Origin: Desulforapulum autotrophicum HRM2
GTDB lineage: Bacteria > Desulfobacterota > Desulfobacteria > Desulfobacterales > Desulfobacteraceae
Assembly (NCBI RefSeq): GCF_000020365.1
Contig: NC_012108.1
Coordinates: 4,162,001 to 4,226,000 of the forward strand
Reading direction: 5' to 3'
DNA length: 64,000 nt
How positions within the stretch are numbered: the first letter of the stretch is position 1; each line of letters begins with the position of its first letter. Below, piece after piece: positions 8,263 to 16,406 of the stretch. The translations under genes and the position numbers were made by a program. The notes under the pieces were generated by a model that was not told the DNA's origin, did no database searches, and saw only the letters and a program-made list of their open reading frames with translations.

Positions 8263-9051
8263 CTAACCCCCACCCATCCAGAAGAGAAGTTTCAGGAAAA
8301 GTGCCCTGAACTCTATAATATAGGTTCGGGCGACGATAATGATAATCTCAAGGCTCAAACCAAACAGCACCAGTCCCACAATAATCTTCAGGGGAAAGGC
8401 AACAATCATGACGTTCATCTGGGGAGAAAACTTTGCCGTAAGCCCAAAGGCCACACTGGTAAACAAAAGGGCCGCAATCACGGGTGCACCAATCTTGATG
8501 GCAAGGATGAACATCTGGGAACCCAGAAAAATAACCTTGTCCACCATGATCTGCTGGAAGACAAAGGAGCCGGGCTGAACAAGCTCAAAGCTGTCCACAA
8601 GGGAGAGAAGCATGATGTGGTGGCCGTTCATGGCCAAAAAGACCAGAAGGGCCACCCAGTATGCAAGCTGCTCCATAAGCGACACATTGGCCCCGGACTG
8701 GGGATCCACCACATTGATCATGGAAAAACCCATCTGAAATCCGATCACCTCACCGGCCAGCTGGAACGAACCGAAAAACAGTCGGACACAAAGCCCCAGG
8801 GTCAGGCCGATCATGGCCTCTGAGACAAGGAAAATCCCCATACCCATGGCGGTTTCAGGCAGAAGATCCGGGTCCAACTGGACCACGGAGTAAAGCAGCA
8901 TGGAGATCACCATGGCAAGACCCGCCTTGACCATTGTGGGAAACATGGTGGTTCCAAAAATGGGAAGCATGAAAAGAACAATACTGACCCTTGCCAATAC
9001 AAGGAGAAAGAGTTTAAACCCCTGGGGATCTATGAGGTTGATCATCTCCAT
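8263..9051 (-). CDS. fliR: FliR, core subunit of the flagellar export gate
   Basis: This 262-residue integral membrane protein has about six predicted hydrophobic segments, normal for FliR. Recognisable blocks are LARVSIVLFMLPIFGTTMFP near the N-terminus, EAMIGLTLGLCVRLFFGSFQ in the middle and a C-terminal ALLFTSVAFGLTAKFSPQMN region. In the known architecture one FliR sits with five FliP and four FliQ to form the conical export channel. The gene lies in the canonical fliP-fliQ-fliR-flhB order, 9 nt after fliQ and 2 nt before flhB. A weak upstream ribosome-binding signal suggests translational coupling. Confidence 0.95.
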   Translation of the reverse strand: MEMINLIDPQGFKLFLLVLARVSIVLFMLPIFGTTMFPTMVKAGLAMVISMLLYSVVQLDPDLLPETAMGMGIFLVSEAMIGLTLGLCVRLFFGSFQLAGEVIGFQMGFSMINVVDPQSGANVSLMEQLAYWVALLVFLAMNGHHIMLLSLVDSFELVQPGSFVFQQIMVDKVIFLGSQMFILAIKIGAPVIAALLFTSVAFGLTAKFSPQMNVMIVAFPLKIIVGLVLFGLSLEIIIIVARTYIIEFRALFLKLLFWMGGG

Positions 9052-9060
9052 GGAGACCGG

Positions 9061-9330
9061 TTACCTGATATACATGGGAATGTTCTCAATGACCCGCCGG
9101 GTGAAAGAGGTCATTTCATCGAGCATCCACGGTGCAAAGAAAAGAAGCCCCAGAAATACGGCAATGATTTTGGGCACAAAGGTGAGCGTCATCTCCTGGA
9201 TGGAGGTGACCGCCTGGAATATACTGATGATAAGCCCTGCGGCAAGCCCTAACCCCAGCATGGGCATGGAAAGATAAATGGTCAAAAGGATGGCCTGCTT
9301 GGCAAATTCAATGACAAATTCAGGTGTCAT
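9061..9330 (-). CDS. fliQ: FliQ, core subunit of the flagellar export gate
   Basis: This is an 89-residue protein with two transmembrane helices, the usual size for FliQ. The ATG at 9330 gives MTPEFVIEFAKQAILLTIYL and is 2 nt after fliP; the longer reading to 9378 would overlap fliP and add a non-homologous tail. The central motif IISIFQAVTSIQEMTLTFVP is diagnostic for the family. It is part of the FliPQR export channel. Confidence 0.95.
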   Translation of the reverse strand: MTPEFVIEFAKQAILLTIYLSMPMLGLGLAAGLIISIFQAVTSIQEMTLTFVPKIIAVFLGLLFFAPWMLDEMTSFTRRVIENIPMYIR

Positions 9331-9332
9331 GG

Positions 9333-10109
9333 TCACACTCCAAAACTTTTCAAGAGTGAACCGGTCAAAAGATGCCACCCATCCACAAGCACAAAGAGCA
9401 TGAGCTTGAAGGGAAGGGAAATCATAACCGGCGGCAGCATCATCATTCCCATGGCCAGAAGCACCGAGGCGACCACCATGTCAATGACAAGAAAAGGAAC
9501 ATAGATGACAAATCCAATGATAAAGGCGGTTTTGAGCTCACTGATCACATAGGCAGGAATCAAAAGCATCAGGGAAACATCCTCCCGGGTATCGGGCTTT
9601 GCCACCCCGGCCCCCTTGACAAAAAGAGCAATGTCGGCCTCCCGGGTGTTGACCAGTAAAAAGTTACGGATGGGTACTTGGGCCGCCGTAAAGGCCTCGT
9701 TGTAGTCGATCTGCCGTTCCAGGTAGGGGTTGAGGGCGTTTTGGTAAACATCCAGGGCAACGGGTTTGATAATGAAAAAAGTCAGAAAGAGTGCAAGCCC
9801 CACAACCACCTGGTTTGGTGGGCTTGACTGGGTACCGATGGCCTGGCGCAGAAAATGAAACACCACAATGATTCGTGTGAACGGTGTCATGAGAATCAAG
9901 ATGGCCGGAGCAAGGGCAAGGATGGTCAGAAGCGCTATAATTTCAAGAACAACGGCCACATCCTCAGGTCCCTGGGCCTGCCCGATTCCGAAATTAAACG
10001 ATGGGATGGGAAAGGTGGCACCCTGAACCATGGAAGGAAGTACCAACCCCAAAAAGAGGCAGGCAACAAGGGGAACTGCCAGGGTCCGAACGTGGCCTTT
10101 AGGCGTCAT
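9333..10109 (-). CDS. fliP: FliP, core subunit of the flagellar export gate
   Basis: This 258-residue protein begins MTPKGHVRTLAVPLVACLFL, a cleavable signal peptide as is usual for FliP. The family signatures follow: LMTPFTRIIVVFHFLRQAIG, SPPNQVVVGLALFLTFFIIK and the C-terminal AMGMMMLPPVMISLPFKLML. The start at 10109 is chosen for the AGGAGAGG ribosome-binding site directly before it; an upstream reading to 10142 lacks one. It overlaps the end of fliO by 11 nt. FliP pentamers assemble first in the export gate, helped by FliO. Confidence 0.96.
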   Translation of the reverse strand: MTPKGHVRTLAVPLVACLFLGLVLPSMVQGATFPIPSFNFGIGQAQGPEDVAVVLEIIALLTILALAPAILILMTPFTRIIVVFHFLRQAIGTQSSPPNQVVVGLALFLTFFIIKPVALDVYQNALNPYLERQIDYNEAFTAAQVPIRNFLLVNTREADIALFVKGAGVAKPDTREDVSLMLLIPAYVISELKTAFIIGFVIYVPFLVIDMVVASVLLAMGMMMLPPVMISLPFKLMLFVLVDGWHLLTGSLLKSFGV

Positions 10110-10464
10110 GGTCCTCTCCTTTGCCGGTGGTGCCGGCCACACGTTGGTTCAGCAGTTCTGAGAAACCCGGTTCTTCCACCGTTGTATCGTCTGTGCTGTT
10201 GCCAAAGGCGGCAAGGGTGGTGATGGTCTGGGGAGTCACCCCGAGCAAAATTTTCCGGCCAAGCACATCAACGAGCACCAGTTTTTCCTTGGGTGCCAGG
10301 TGATGGGCCGCAATGACCTGGATCTCTTTTTTGCCCGTTCTCGACCGATTCAGGGGTGAAAACCGTTTCACTGCGTAGAGAAGCAACAAGAGCACGGCAA
10401 TGACTAGGGCAAGCATGGCCCCACTGCGTAAAAAAGCACCCCAGAGTTCCGACGAGGCCCCCAT
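10099..10464 (-). CDS. fliO: FliO, assembly factor for the FliP ring
   Basis: This is a 121-residue bitopic membrane protein. One transmembrane helix (about 13-31, GAMLALVIAVLLLLLYAVKR) is followed by the FliO cytoplasmic domain with its characteristic strand pattern (IQVIAAHHLAPKEKLVLVDV, LGRKILLGVTPQTITTL). FliO is a poorly conserved helper for FliP oligomerisation, so the call rests on fold pattern plus its place between fliN and fliP. The ATG shares one base with the fliN stop (TAATG). Confidence 0.88.
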   Translation of the reverse strand: MGASSELWGAFLRSGAMLALVIAVLLLLLYAVKRFSPLNRSRTGKKEIQVIAAHHLAPKEKLVLVDVLGRKILLGVTPQTITTLAAFGNSTDDTTVEEPGFSELLNQRVAGTTGKGEDHDA

Positions 10465-10805
10465 TACTCGGTAAGACTCTTGACCCGGTCCATGGGCGTG
10501 ATGATATCGGTAAGCCTGACACCAAACTTTTCGTTGACCACAACCACCTCGCCCCGGGCGATCAGCTTTCGGTTGATGTAAACCTCCAGGGGCTCGCCGG
10601 CAAGCTTATTGAGCTCAACAATGGACCCCTGGCCCAACTGGAGCAGATCGTTTACCAACATCCGTGCCCTGCCCAGTTCCACCGATAGATCCAGGGGGAT
10701 ATCAAGGATAAAATCAAGCTCCCGGCCCGTTTGCTGCCCTTCATGGTCAAACTCATCATCTGACCCATGCTGGCTGCTGTTTGCTTCACTGTTGTTTTCT
10801 GCCAT
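10464..10805 (-). CDS. fliN: FliN, flagellar switch/C-ring protein
   Basis: This 113-residue protein contains the SpoA/FliN domain ([20 protein letters not shown], then [20 protein letters not shown] and [18 protein letters not shown]). The N-terminal ~30 residues are acidic and Gln/Ser/Asn-rich ([20 protein letters not shown]). They lack the SQDEIDALL-type motif that many FliN proteins carry, although that motif is abundant in the FliL-like protein at 710-2164. FliN forms the lower C ring and the docking site for FliH. The gene is 25 nt after fliM and overlaps fliO by one base. Confidence 0.95.
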   Translation of the reverse strand: MAENNSEANSSQHGSDDEFDHEGQQTGRELDFILDIPLDLSVELGRARMLVNDLLQLGQGSIVELNKLAGEPLEVYINRKLIARGEVVVVNEKFGVRLTDIITPMDRVKSLTE

Positions 10806-10830
10806 GGCGATTCTCTCTTTGTTTATGGTC

Positions 10831-11811
10831 CTACTTTATGACCAGTTTTTTTTCCACCCGAAATGCCTGAAACCCCCGCTGTACACCGGCAAACCCCCGA
10901 ACCTTGGGAAGACCGTCAACATATCCGGTGAGCATATCCTTTGCATCGTTGTCCAGCTGAATCACATCTCCCGGCTGGAGATAGATCAGCCGTTCTCCTG
11001 AAATTTCTGTGGTTCCCAGCTGAACCCTCAGATTAACCGTTGATTCCAGAATAATCTCCTGGAGCCGCTTTCTCCATGCAACGTCGATCTCTTCGGTTTC
11101 AGCCTGGAATCCGGAGGCAAGCTTTGCCCGTAACGGCTCAATCATGGCATAGGGCAAACAGAGCACAAGATTGCCTGCTGCCTGCTCAAGCTCAATTTCA
11201 AACCGGGTTACAATAACCAGGTCCGTGGGCAATACAATTGCTGCAAACTGTGGATTCATCTCCGACCGGATCAGAGAAGTTTTAACAGGCTCAATGGGAA
11301 GCCATGCCTTTTCAATATCCTTGAGGCAGGCCACGACCACCTTCTTGATCATCACCTCTTCAATGGCGGTAAACTCCCTTCCCTCCACCCTTGCCTTGCC
11401 CAGACCTTCTCCCCCGAAAAAGGTGTCGATGAGGTTGTAGACCAGCTGGCTTTCAAGCACCACAAGTCCGTGCCCCCTCAAAGGCTCCATGCGAAAAACG
11501 TGAAGACTTGTGGGAACGGGAAGACTGCGTACAAACTCTGTGAACTTCAAGGTATCAAGGGGGTTGGCCGTCACATCGACGTTTGTCTGAAGAAGGCCCG
11601 ACAGGCTGGTCCTGATCTCCCTGGACAACCGCTCGTTGATAACGTCAAAGGTGGGCATCCTGGCCCTGACAACCTTGTCCTGGCTTGTAAAATCATAGGT
11701 TACAATCCCTTCTGGATCGGAAAGTTCAACCTCGGTTTCGCTCTCAACTTCGCCTGAATCAAGCCCTGCAAGCAGGCTGTCAACTTCGTCCTGGGAGAGT
11801 ATATCGCTCAT
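10831..11811 (-). CDS. fliM: FliM, flagellar switch protein
   Basis: This 326-residue protein is full length. It begins with the CheY-binding/N-terminal motif [20 protein letters not shown]. The middle domain contains the FliG-binding GGEG motif ([20 protein letters not shown]). The C-terminal SpoA-like domain follows ([20 protein letters not shown]). Phospho-CheY binding at the N-terminus changes rotation in studied systems; a CheY and a CheX phosphatase are encoded at 31206-32079. The gene is 7 nt downstream of fliL in the sigma-54-driven fliL operon. Confidence 0.97.
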   Translation of the reverse strand: MSDILSQDEVDSLLAGLDSGEVESETEVELSDPEGIVTYDFTSQDKVVRARMPTFDVINERLSREIRTSLSGLLQTNVDVTANPLDTLKFTEFVRSLPVPTSLHVFRMEPLRGHGLVVLESQLVYNLIDTFFGGEGLGKARVEGREFTAIEEVMIKKVVVACLKDIEKAWLPIEPVKTSLIRSEMNPQFAAIVLPTDLVIVTRFEIELEQAAGNLVLCLPYAMIEPLRAKLASGFQAETEEIDVAWRKRLQEIILESTVNLRVQLGTTEISGERLIYLQPGDVIQLDNDAKDMLTGYVDGLPKVRGFAGVQRGFQAFRVEKKLVIK

Positions 11812-11818
11812 GGTCTCA

Positions 11819-12319
11819 TCACTGCATTATCAGGTTAGTAAAAAAAAGATCTCTGATCCCTGCCTTGGCCAGGTTCTGCCCAGCCAGGCTCTGGTTGATC
11901 TTTTTTATCAATTTTAACTTCAAGGCAAGCTTACCTTGAGCAGATCTCAGGTCAGACCAGTTGGTCTCGCCGGTTGTTGTCTCAATAATCGTTCGAATGG
12001 ATGCCATGTTGGCCTCTATCTCCTGTCGCATGCCGGGCAAAACCAGCTCAAGGGAAACCGCCAGGGTGACAGAGGTCATATTTCCACCGGGCTTGAGCAT
12101 GATGCGCTCAAAGGGCTCAACCGCCACAACATCCTTGAACCGGGGTTCAGCAGATCCAGCCCCTGTTTTATCAACGGATTCCACCCCGGCAGGGACCACT
12201 GGAATCTTTCCTGGGGCAGGTGCCCTTAGAAACAACAACCAGACGGCCACACCTGCTGCCACAACCAGAACCAGCAGTACCGCAACAATCACGACAATCT
12301 TTGGTGTGAACCCTTTCAT
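11819..12319 (-). CDS. fliL: FliL, stator-associated flagellar protein
   Basis: This 166-residue protein starts MKGFTPKIVVIVAVLLVLVV: one signal-anchor helix, a short proline-rich linker, then the periplasmic FliL domain (FKDVVAVEPFERIMLKPGGN, RQEIEANMASIRTIIETTT, KLALKLKLIKKINQSLAGQN). FliL forms rings around the MotAB stator in studied bacteria. The ATG at 12319 is preferred over an upstream TTG because that TTG lies inside the -12 element of the sigma-54 promoter at 12344-12361. It heads the operon that runs through fliM, the export gate and flhA-flhF-flhG-fliA. Confidence 0.92.
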   Translation of the reverse strand: MKGFTPKIVVIVAVLLVLVVAAGVAVWLLFLRAPAPGKIPVVPAGVESVDKTGAGSAEPRFKDVVAVEPFERIMLKPGGNMTSVTLAVSLELVLPGMRQEIEANMASIRTIIETTTGETNWSDLRSAQGKLALKLKLIKKINQSLAGQNLAKAGIRDLFFTNLIMQ

Positions 12320-12343
12320 CCCCTGTTCCTTGCCATGGAAATA

Positions 12344-12361
12344 AAGCAAACATTGTGCCAG
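12344..12361 (-). promoter_or_regulatory. Sigma-54 promoter of the fliL operon
   Basis: On the minus strand the sequence TGGCACAATGTTTGCTTT matches the sigma-54 consensus TGGCACN5TTGCW, with the invariant GG and GC exactly 10 nt apart. Transcription would begin about 12335, a few bases before the fliL ribosome-binding site. Known biology of the GG-N10-GC class requires an AAA+ activator; two are encoded at 25991-27358 and 30148-31209. Confidence 0.8.
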
Positions 12362-12444
12362 CCACCCCCGGGCGCCTGGGTTTAAGAGATACCAGGAAAA
12401 AGACTATCACACCACGGCATTTATTGACCAGTTTTTTTATGAAA

Positions 12445-12473
12445 GGGGGAAGAGATTTAGAATCTCTTCCCCC
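12445..12473 (-). terminator. Strong hairpin 10 bp after flgE, no U-tract
   Basis: A perfect 13-bp stem (GGGGGAAGAGATT / AATCTCTTCCCCC) with a 3-nt loop lies 10 bp downstream of the flgE stop. On the minus strand it is followed by TTTCATAAAAAAAC, so it lacks a proper U-run. It may end or protect the flgE mRNA, or be a tail-less terminator. Confidence 0.45.
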
Positions 12474-12483
12474 AAAAGGATCA

Positions 12484-15189
12484 TTACTTCATGTTAATAA
12501 CGGTCTGCATCATTTCGTCAACCGTTGTAATGGTCTTGGAGTTAGCCTGGAACCCCCGCTGGGTGGTAATCATCTTCACAAATTCCTCGGAGATGTCAAC
12601 GTTGGACATCTCAAGGGAGTTAGGGGATATGGTGCCAAGACCGTTCTCACCCGGTTTGTTGGTGATGGCCGAACCGCTATCACGGGTCTCTGAAAAAAGG
12701 TTTCCACCGGAATTGGAAAGGCCGTTGTTGTTGAGAAACTTGGCAAGACCGACCCTGAAAAGCGGTATGAGCTGACCATTGGAGTATACCCCGGTCATAA
12801 TACCGTCCGAGGCCACGTCAACCCCCTGGAGATCGCCGGCAGAATACCCGTCTGCATCCTGGTAGACGGTGTTGGAGGACCTTGCATACTGGGTGGAGGA
12901 AAGACTGTCGTTGATGAAATTGATTCCATCATAACGTGTTCCGATATCCAGCTCGATGCTGAACTCGGTGGAGCCGAACTCGCCCCCGAGAAAATCAGTG
13001 TTAAACGCAAAATAGCCTGTTTTATCGATCTCATCCACGGATTGCTCACGCCAGGCAGTGGACCCCAGAATATCAAAGGTGATTTCACTTCTATCGGCAA
13101 TCGAATCTGTGGAAGGACCAAACTTCAGAGAATCGGCAAACCTGAAGACAATATCTTCCTTGTCATCATCATTGCCTGAACCATCAAGGTCGATGACGAC
13201 CTTGTCCTTGTCTCCCTTGAGGGTTGCAGTAGAGTAAGCCTTAGGCGGTTTCTCCTCAGGCGTTACATCAAAGATAAACGTATCACCTCCTACCATTAAG
13301 GCATTCATAGCCACCAACATATCAGCAGACGAATCGCCACTGAAGGAGATGCCCAAATCAGCACCAGTCCCAGCTATAATTATAGCATCGGAATATTCCA
13401 TGGGCGGAGAGGGATCGATCTCAAAGCTGATGGTGGCTGTGGAGGTCAAAGTAGATAAAAATTCGTATTTGACCGTAGCCCCACTTGCAAATGTAAGGGT
13501 TACCGAATCTCCATCACCTGCTACTGGTCCTGCAAATGCGAAGGTGTCCAAAGTCGCAGACCATGTCGAAGTCACTGAATTAAAAGTAAGCTTATAGTCT
13601 CCCTCATCCTGTTTTACTCCACCTGTAACACCGGTAATATCTATGTTAGGAGTAGGATCCGGGGCAATCCCCATGAAGGATTCATCTGTCAAATCAGCCT
13701 CTTTCATGGAAGCATTCCAGTCCCACTCAAAGCCATCATACACAACCGATATTTTTGAGGAGGCCAGGGTCATGGACGAATAATCTGGAAAAGTGATATC
13801 ATCATCCCAATTACCTGTTTCGCTTATTGCCGTAGTGGAAGAAGTGAGAATGCTGGCAGCCGCTACCAAGGAATCGGCGTCTTCGGCTGCGCCCGGATCG
13901 CTCCAACTCCAGGTTTCCGTGGTTGGATTCCATACGATTTTAACACCTGAAACATCATGGGTCATGGTCTCTGGAGCATTGATCTCAAGTGTGGTATTGT
14001 CATTGGCCGTATCACCCAAATAGGTGGTTCCTTCAATGCCCTGGATATGGAGTCCCGAGGGGTCATTGATATCAAACCCAAAGGAATCAGTTGCAACAGC
14101 CGGCTGATCCAGTTTAATCCTGAGATCGGATTCAAGATCAAGGGTATTATCCAGGGTAAGATTTATGGTCTGGTCATCGGAGTAAAGAATCTGGGCATTG
14201 GCATATGCTGCAGGCAAGCCCTCCGTTGCAAAATCCCATTGAGTCCCATCAAACTCAAACTCAAACCCATAACCATCCAGGGCCATCCTCTCGACATTGT
14301 CTATTTCAAAATTAATGGCGTCTTCATTGTTAACCCCATTTGCCTGGACATTTCCAATGCGACCGGTGAACTCTTCCATGGTAACTTTCAGGATATCACC
14401 GCTGCTCTCGCTGAAGGAAATGGTCCCCCTGGCAAGGAGTCCCTTGCTGTCCGTAGATTCCACAAGGTTCCTGTTGTCTTCGCTGGGATCACAGGTGACC
14501 ACATACTCCCAGTCTGTCCCTGTTTTCTTATCATAGTAAACAGTGACGTCATGGGTACTGCCCAGGGCATCATACACCTTGACCACGGACTGGTATTCAT
14601 AGTTGGTGGAATCCATATAGGTTGTTTCACCCGAATCCCAGCTGTTGGAGAGCACCACAGTCTGACTCTCGGCATCGGAATCCAGGTTGGTGATCATGGA
14701 AACAGTTGAACTTTGTTTCGGAGAAGAGGTAAAGGCGTTGAGTACGATATCATTGATGGCACCGATATCCTCACCGGTATCCTCGTCAAGGGCCCACCCC
14801 TGAACCAGGTAACTCTCTGGATTGACCAGCTGTCCACTCTTATCAAAATGGAAATTTCCGGCCCGGGTATAAAAATTATTTTCACTGTTGGACTGGCGGA
14901 CCACAAAAAAACCGTCTCCGCCAATGGAAAGGTCAGTTGAGTTACCCGTTGATTCAAATGAGCCTGTGTCAAAGCTCTGGTCAACGGCACCGATGGACAT
15001 GCCCCTTCCCACCTGGTCCGTACCCGACTGGGTGGCCACACTCTGGCTCAGGGTGTCGGCAAAGGTGGACCGACCCTTTTTAAACCCCACGGTGTTGACG
15101 TTGGAAATATTATTTCCCACCACCTGCATGGCATTGCCCATATTGGTCAAACCACTGGTACCTGTAAAAAGCGAACTTGATAAAGACAT
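12484..15189 (-). CDS. flgE: FlgE, flagellar hook protein (long form)
   Basis: This 901-residue protein is the hook subunit. The N-terminus is the conserved rod-like D0/D1 segment (MSLSSSLFTGTSGLTNMGNA, then ISNVNTVGFKKGRSTFADTL). The Fla-bb-rod motif and LSIGGDGFFVV block confirm a hook/rod-family protein. The C-terminus (NSLEMSNVDISEEFVKMITT, ... TTVDEMMQTVINMK) is the matching D0 helix. It is about twice the size of enteric FlgE (~400). The extra length is a long central region, rich in Thr, Ser, Asp and Gly, which probably adds outer hook domains. A ribosome-binding site AAGGGG lies 9 bases before the ATG. It is the third gene of the sigma-54-driven fliK-flgD-flgE unit. Confidence 0.94.
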   Translation of the reverse strand: MSLSSSLFTGTSGLTNMGNAMQVVGNNISNVNTVGFKKGRSTFADTLSQSVATQSGTDQVGRGMSIGAVDQSFDTGSFESTGNSTDLSIGGDGFFVVRQSNSENNFYTRAGNFHFDKSGQLVNPESYLVQGWALDEDTGEDIGAINDIVLNAFTSSPKQSSTVSMITNLDSDAESQTVVLSNSWDSGETTYMDSTNYEYQSVVKVYDALGSTHDVTVYYDKKTGTDWEYVVTCDPSEDNRNLVESTDSKGLLARGTISFSESSGDILKVTMEEFTGRIGNVQANGVNNEDAINFEIDNVERMALDGYGFEFEFDGTQWDFATEGLPAAYANAQILYSDDQTINLTLDNTLDLESDLRIKLDQPAVATDSFGFDINDPSGLHIQGIEGTTYLGDTANDNTTLEINAPETMTHDVSGVKIVWNPTTETWSWSDPGAAEDADSLVAAASILTSSTTAISETGNWDDDITFPDYSSMTLASSKISVVYDGFEWDWNASMKEADLTDESFMGIAPDPTPNIDITGVTGGVKQDEGDYKLTFNSVTSTWSATLDTFAFAGPVAGDGDSVTLTFASGATVKYEFLSTLTSTATISFEIDPSPPMEYSDAIIIAGTGADLGISFSGDSSADMLVAMNALMVGGDTFIFDVTPEEKPPKAYSTATLKGDKDKVVIDLDGSGNDDDKEDIVFRFADSLKFGPSTDSIADRSEITFDILGSTAWREQSVDEIDKTGYFAFNTDFLGGEFGSTEFSIELDIGTRYDGINFINDSLSSTQYARSSNTVYQDADGYSAGDLQGVDVASDGIMTGVYSNGQLIPLFRVGLAKFLNNNGLSNSGGNLFSETRDSGSAITNKPGENGLGTISPNSLEMSNVDISEEFVKMITTQRGFQANSKTITTVDEMMQTVINMK

Positions 15190-15278
15190 AATATTTCCCC
15201 TTATTTTTCATGAAGATTTTGAGTGATGAGTTACAGGAAAAGAGAGAAAACGCTCCCCACAGCTCACAACTCAAGCAC

Positions 15279-16388
15279 TTAGATCTCTTGTACGTTGGTG
15301 ACAGCACTGATTGTTGACAAGAATCCACTATTGCCCAGCACCAGGTATTGGGTTCCGTTGATCACCCTTATTTCAGACACATTCTCAGACAAGGAGACAT
15401 CAAGGGCACTGGAATCTGAAGTGACGGCATAGGTGTAAAGCCCTTTATCCACAGTGTTTCCACTGTTGTCCGTACCATCCCAGACCACCTCATTTTCTTG
15501 TCCCTCATCTACATCCTCGGCAGCGAGTTTAATGCTCTTGATCTCCTGGCCGGATGCGTCAAACAATCTCACCGTCACATCTGTCTTTTCGGGCGCTTCA
15601 AACACCACGTTGGCCGCTTCAGCCGAGGATCCATCATAGCTAATCAAGGGCATTGAGGTGGAAATTTTTCTGCCAAGGTAATCCACGGCAGATCCCTGGG
15701 AACGTTCAGTTTCAACACTGCTGCCCACCTGGACCAAGGATTCAGGATCCACGAGTACGCCCTGGACCTTGAGGTAGGCCTTACCCTCATTGTAAACAAT
15801 ACTGTCCACCGTGCCTGTAACGGAGGTGGGAACAGTTACAAATCCAGATCCGTTGTTGCCCATAACCGTGTACTTATAGGAACCGTCATCCACCACAGCG
15901 CCCGTATTATCCCGTCCATCCCAGTTAAAATCATAGCTACCAGCAGTTTTTTGCCCCGGATACAGCGTACGAACCTCATTCCCCGCTTCATCATAGATAG
16001 AGACCATTACATCCGAAGTTTCCTCGATATTGTAGAATCCGCCAAAGGCGGTTCCATCGGCCACCTCTATGGAATCCACGTTACCCGTCACCACCTTCCC
16101 CACATAGTCGATGACGTTGGATTCACTGCCCCCCCCCATATTGGTCTGAAGGGCTTCCATGGTATCATTCAGGCTCATAAGCTGCTCGAGCTGGGAGAAT
16201 TGGGCAAGCTGTGCCGAGAAATCAGACCCTTCCATGGGATTCAGGGGGTCCTGATTTTTCAGCTGGGCCACCAGCATGGTCAAAAAGGCGTCCCTGCCAA
16301 GAACATCCTCATCATTTTCCGTCACAGTTGACTTGTAGGAACTGCTCAGTGCATCAAGCGAACTATTTCCCGTTGCGTTTATTGCCAT
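15279..16388 (-). CDS. flgD: FlgD, hook-capping scaffold
   Basis: This 369-residue protein starts with the conserved FlgD N-terminal domain (VLGRDAFLTMLVAQLKNQDPLNPMEGSDFSAQLAQFSQLE as two adjacent blocks). It then has two FlgD-type immunoglobulin-like repeats, FNWDGRDNTGAVVDDGSYKY and VVWDGTDNSGNTVDKGLYTY. One such domain is usual (~230 residues), so this protein is about 140 residues longer through a duplicated FlgD_ig/tudor unit. FlgD caps the growing hook and is lost when the hook is complete. It lies 18 nt after fliK and 89 bp before flgE; the enlarged cap may match the enlarged hook protein, which is inference. Confidence 0.94.
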   Translation of the reverse strand: MAINATGNSSLDALSSSYKSTVTENDEDVLGRDAFLTMLVAQLKNQDPLNPMEGSDFSAQLAQFSQLEQLMSLNDTMEALQTNMGGGSESNVIDYVGKVVTGNVDSIEVADGTAFGGFYNIEETSDVMVSIYDEAGNEVRTLYPGQKTAGSYDFNWDGRDNTGAVVDDGSYKYTVMGNNGSGFVTVPTSVTGTVDSIVYNEGKAYLKVQGVLVDPESLVQVGSSVETERSQGSAVDYLGRKISTSMPLISYDGSSAEAANVVFEAPEKTDVTVRLFDASGQEIKSIKLAAEDVDEGQENEVVWDGTDNSGNTVDKGLYTYAVTSDSSALDVSLSENVSEIRVINGTQYLVLGNSGFLSTISAVTNVQEI

Positions 16389-16406
16389 CTTCCGTCTCCT
16401 TGTTGA

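Noticed and set aside
12320-12349. TTG start for fliL at 12349
   Set aside because: The TTG lies inside the -12 element of the sigma-54 promoter; the ATG at 12319 agrees with other FliL lengths.
13957-14709. 250-residue + strand ORF
   Set aside because: It is antisense to flgE, whose reading frame has clear hook signatures, and has no recognisable domain.
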